64,000 nt of DNA. It comes from Aedes albopictus (Eukaryota > Arthropoda > Insecta > Diptera > Culicidae). The notes under the pieces were generated by a model. The model was not told where the DNA came from, made no database searches, and worked only from the letters and a program-made list of their open reading frames with translations. The first letter of the stretch is position 1, and every line of letters begins with the position of its first letter. Positions 62,860 through 64,000 of the stretch are shown here, piece by piece. The stretch spans positions 222,646,853 through 222,710,852 of the forward strand of contig NC_085136.1 in assembly GCF_035046485.1 (NCBI RefSeq), read 5' to 3'. The translations under genes were made by a program, and so were the position numbers.

Positions 62860-63790
62860 CCATCAGGACCCGCCGGAACCGGTTCCGGAACACTACCGGT
62901 TCTGATATGGTCTGAGACTATTTCCCTGCTTACCGTTCATCAGATTATTATCGAAAATGCCGTGGTTTGATGTGTCGCATGCATGGGTTTGGTTCTCTTT
63001 TATATTTTACACTTTCCGGCGGGACATTCGGAACCGGTTCCTGAACACTACCGGTTCTGATATGGTCTTAGACTATTTTCCTGCTTACCGTTCATCAGGT
63101 TATCGGAACTGCCGCTGTTTGTTGTGTCGCATGCATGGGTTTGGTTCTCTTTTATATTAGGCCACTTCCGGCGGGACATCCGGAACCGGTTCCGAAACAC
63201 CACCGGTTCAGATATGATCTGATACTATTTTCCTGCTAACTGTGCATCAGGTTACCGAAAATGCCACTGTTTGATGTGTCGCATGAATAAGATATGTTCA
63301 ATTTTATATTTGGCCCCTTCCGGCGGGACACCCAGAACCGGTTCCGGAACACTACCAGCTCTGATATGGTATTATACTGTTTTCCTGCTAACCGTTCATC
63401 AGGTTATCGAAAATGCTGCTGTTTAATGTGTCACATGCATGGGTTTAGTTCTCTTTTATATATGGCAACTTCCGGCGAGACATCCGGAACCGGTTCCGGA
63501 ATACTACCGGTTCTGATATAGTCTGAGACTATTTTCCTGCTTACATTTCATCAGATTATCGAAAATGCCGTGGTTTGATGTGTCGCATGCATGGGTTTGG
63601 TTCTCTTTTATATTTGGCCACTTCCGGCGGGACATCCGGAACCGGTTCTGAAACACTACCGGTACAGATATGGTCTGAGACTATTTTCCTGATTACCATT
63701 TATCAGATGATCGAAAATGCCGTGGTTTGATATGTCGCATGCATGGGTTTGTTGCATTTTCATGTCTGGTCCCTCCCAGGGGTACCGATC
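62860..63790 (+). repeat. 152-bp satellite, six units
   Basis: The landmark TGTGTCGCAT occurs at 62971, 63123, 63275, 63427, 63579 and 63731, always 152 bp apart, with single-base variants in the fourth and sixth. Units contain CCGGAACCGGTTCCGGAACA and TGATATGGTCTGAGACTATT. Divergence between units is roughly one base in ten. Short ORFs running across units are shadows. Confidence 0.9.
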
Positions 63791-63940
63791 CGGAACACCT
63801 AAATGGCCATAACTCCGGAACGGCTGGACCGATCCGAATCATTTTCAATAGGAAACAATGGGACTATATGCCGCGTCGAATGAACCGTCGGTCATGAAAA
63901 TCGGTTGAGGTTTACTGCCAAAAAGTGATGTGAGTTTTTT
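63791..63940 (+). other. Satellite-flanking sequence
   Basis: Contains AATGGCCATAACTCCGGAAC and ACTATATGCCGCGTCGAATG. It may be the end of an interspersed element to which the satellite belongs. No ORF. Confidence 0.4.
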
Positions 63941-64000
63941 GTACACACACATACACACATACACACACACGCACACACATATACACATACACACATACAC
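63941..64000 (+). repeat. CA-rich microsatellite at window edge
   Basis: (CA)n and (ACACAT)n runs continuing past the end of the window. Confidence 0.95.

Noticed and set aside
62957..63521. Two similar ORFs (67 and 75 codons) with repeated blocks
   Set aside because: They run across 152-bp satellite units, and the similarity is that of the satellite.

Overview
This window looks like intergenic or intronic heterochromatin-like DNA from a large, transposon-rich insect genome, most likely a culicine (Aedes-type) mosquito. That call rests on several RTE-clade LINE copies, a tRNA-derived SINE with several fragments, long AT-rich stretches, very many hairpin (MITE-type) DNA elements and several satellites. 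I see no convincing host protein gene, no rRNA gene and no CRISPR or bacterial feature. The taxonomic call is inference from the repeat content and was not checked by a search. Almost every protein-like stretch is a decayed transposon gene.

Layout. 0-3.5 kb: a foldback (FB)-type transposon with a second one nested inside it, each flanked by an exact 9-bp direct repeat. 3.5-10.6 kb: an old, decayed ~80-100 bp repeat field, split by a nearly full-length but frameshifted RTE LINE (6488-9764, 13-bp target duplication). 11.4-16.5 kb: a nest in which a LINE reverse-transcriptase relic carries a 945-bp hairpin element and a 3'-truncated Ty1/Copia element, and the Copia element is itself cut by a third foldback element (again a 9-bp duplication) and by a 206-bp MITE. 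16.7-18.1 kb: a MITE with subrepeats and an RTE scrap. 18.2-24.2 kb: a 12-bp minisatellite (CTGGAGGAATYC) of several kb, interrupted by an RTE 3' end, a MITE and a full SINE. 24.2-27.5 kb: satellite-related DNA, then exactly nine copies of a 124-bp satellite.

27.5-35.2 kb: two short unrecognised ORFs, a DDE-type transposase relic, a LINE that seems to carry only ORF1, a 1.47-kb TA-flanked element and a TTAA-flanked (piggyBac-type) MITE. 35.2-37.6 kb: a TIR element holding an antisense RTE copy, which is itself cut by a Penelope-like fragment. 37.9-40.8 kb: a decayed L1/Tx1-like LINE. 41-48.4 kb: more TA-flanked hairpin elements. 48.2-50.5 kb: the 3' part of an LTR retrotransposon bracketed by apparently identical 445-bp direct repeats of an RTE 5' region. 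50.8-53.6 kb: an element with ~600-bp inverted arms. 54-59 kb: unassigned sequence, a 140-bp hairpin and a degenerate ~140-bp satellite. 59.4-62.5 kb: a foldback-like element with CGAAA subrepeats holding two hairpin MITEs. 62.9-63.8 kb: a 152-bp satellite, then a CA-rich microsatellite at the window edge.

How the parts interact: nothing here works as an operon or pathway. The informative content is the insertion history. Many junctions are exact enough to read the empty site (9-bp for the foldback elements, TA, TAA or TTAA for the hairpin elements, 9-14 bp for LINE and SINE copies), so a relative order of insertions can be given. The most unusual observations are the three FB-type families with 9-bp duplications and related interiors, the 445-bp bracketing duplication around the LTR fragment, and the high-identity 124-bp array.
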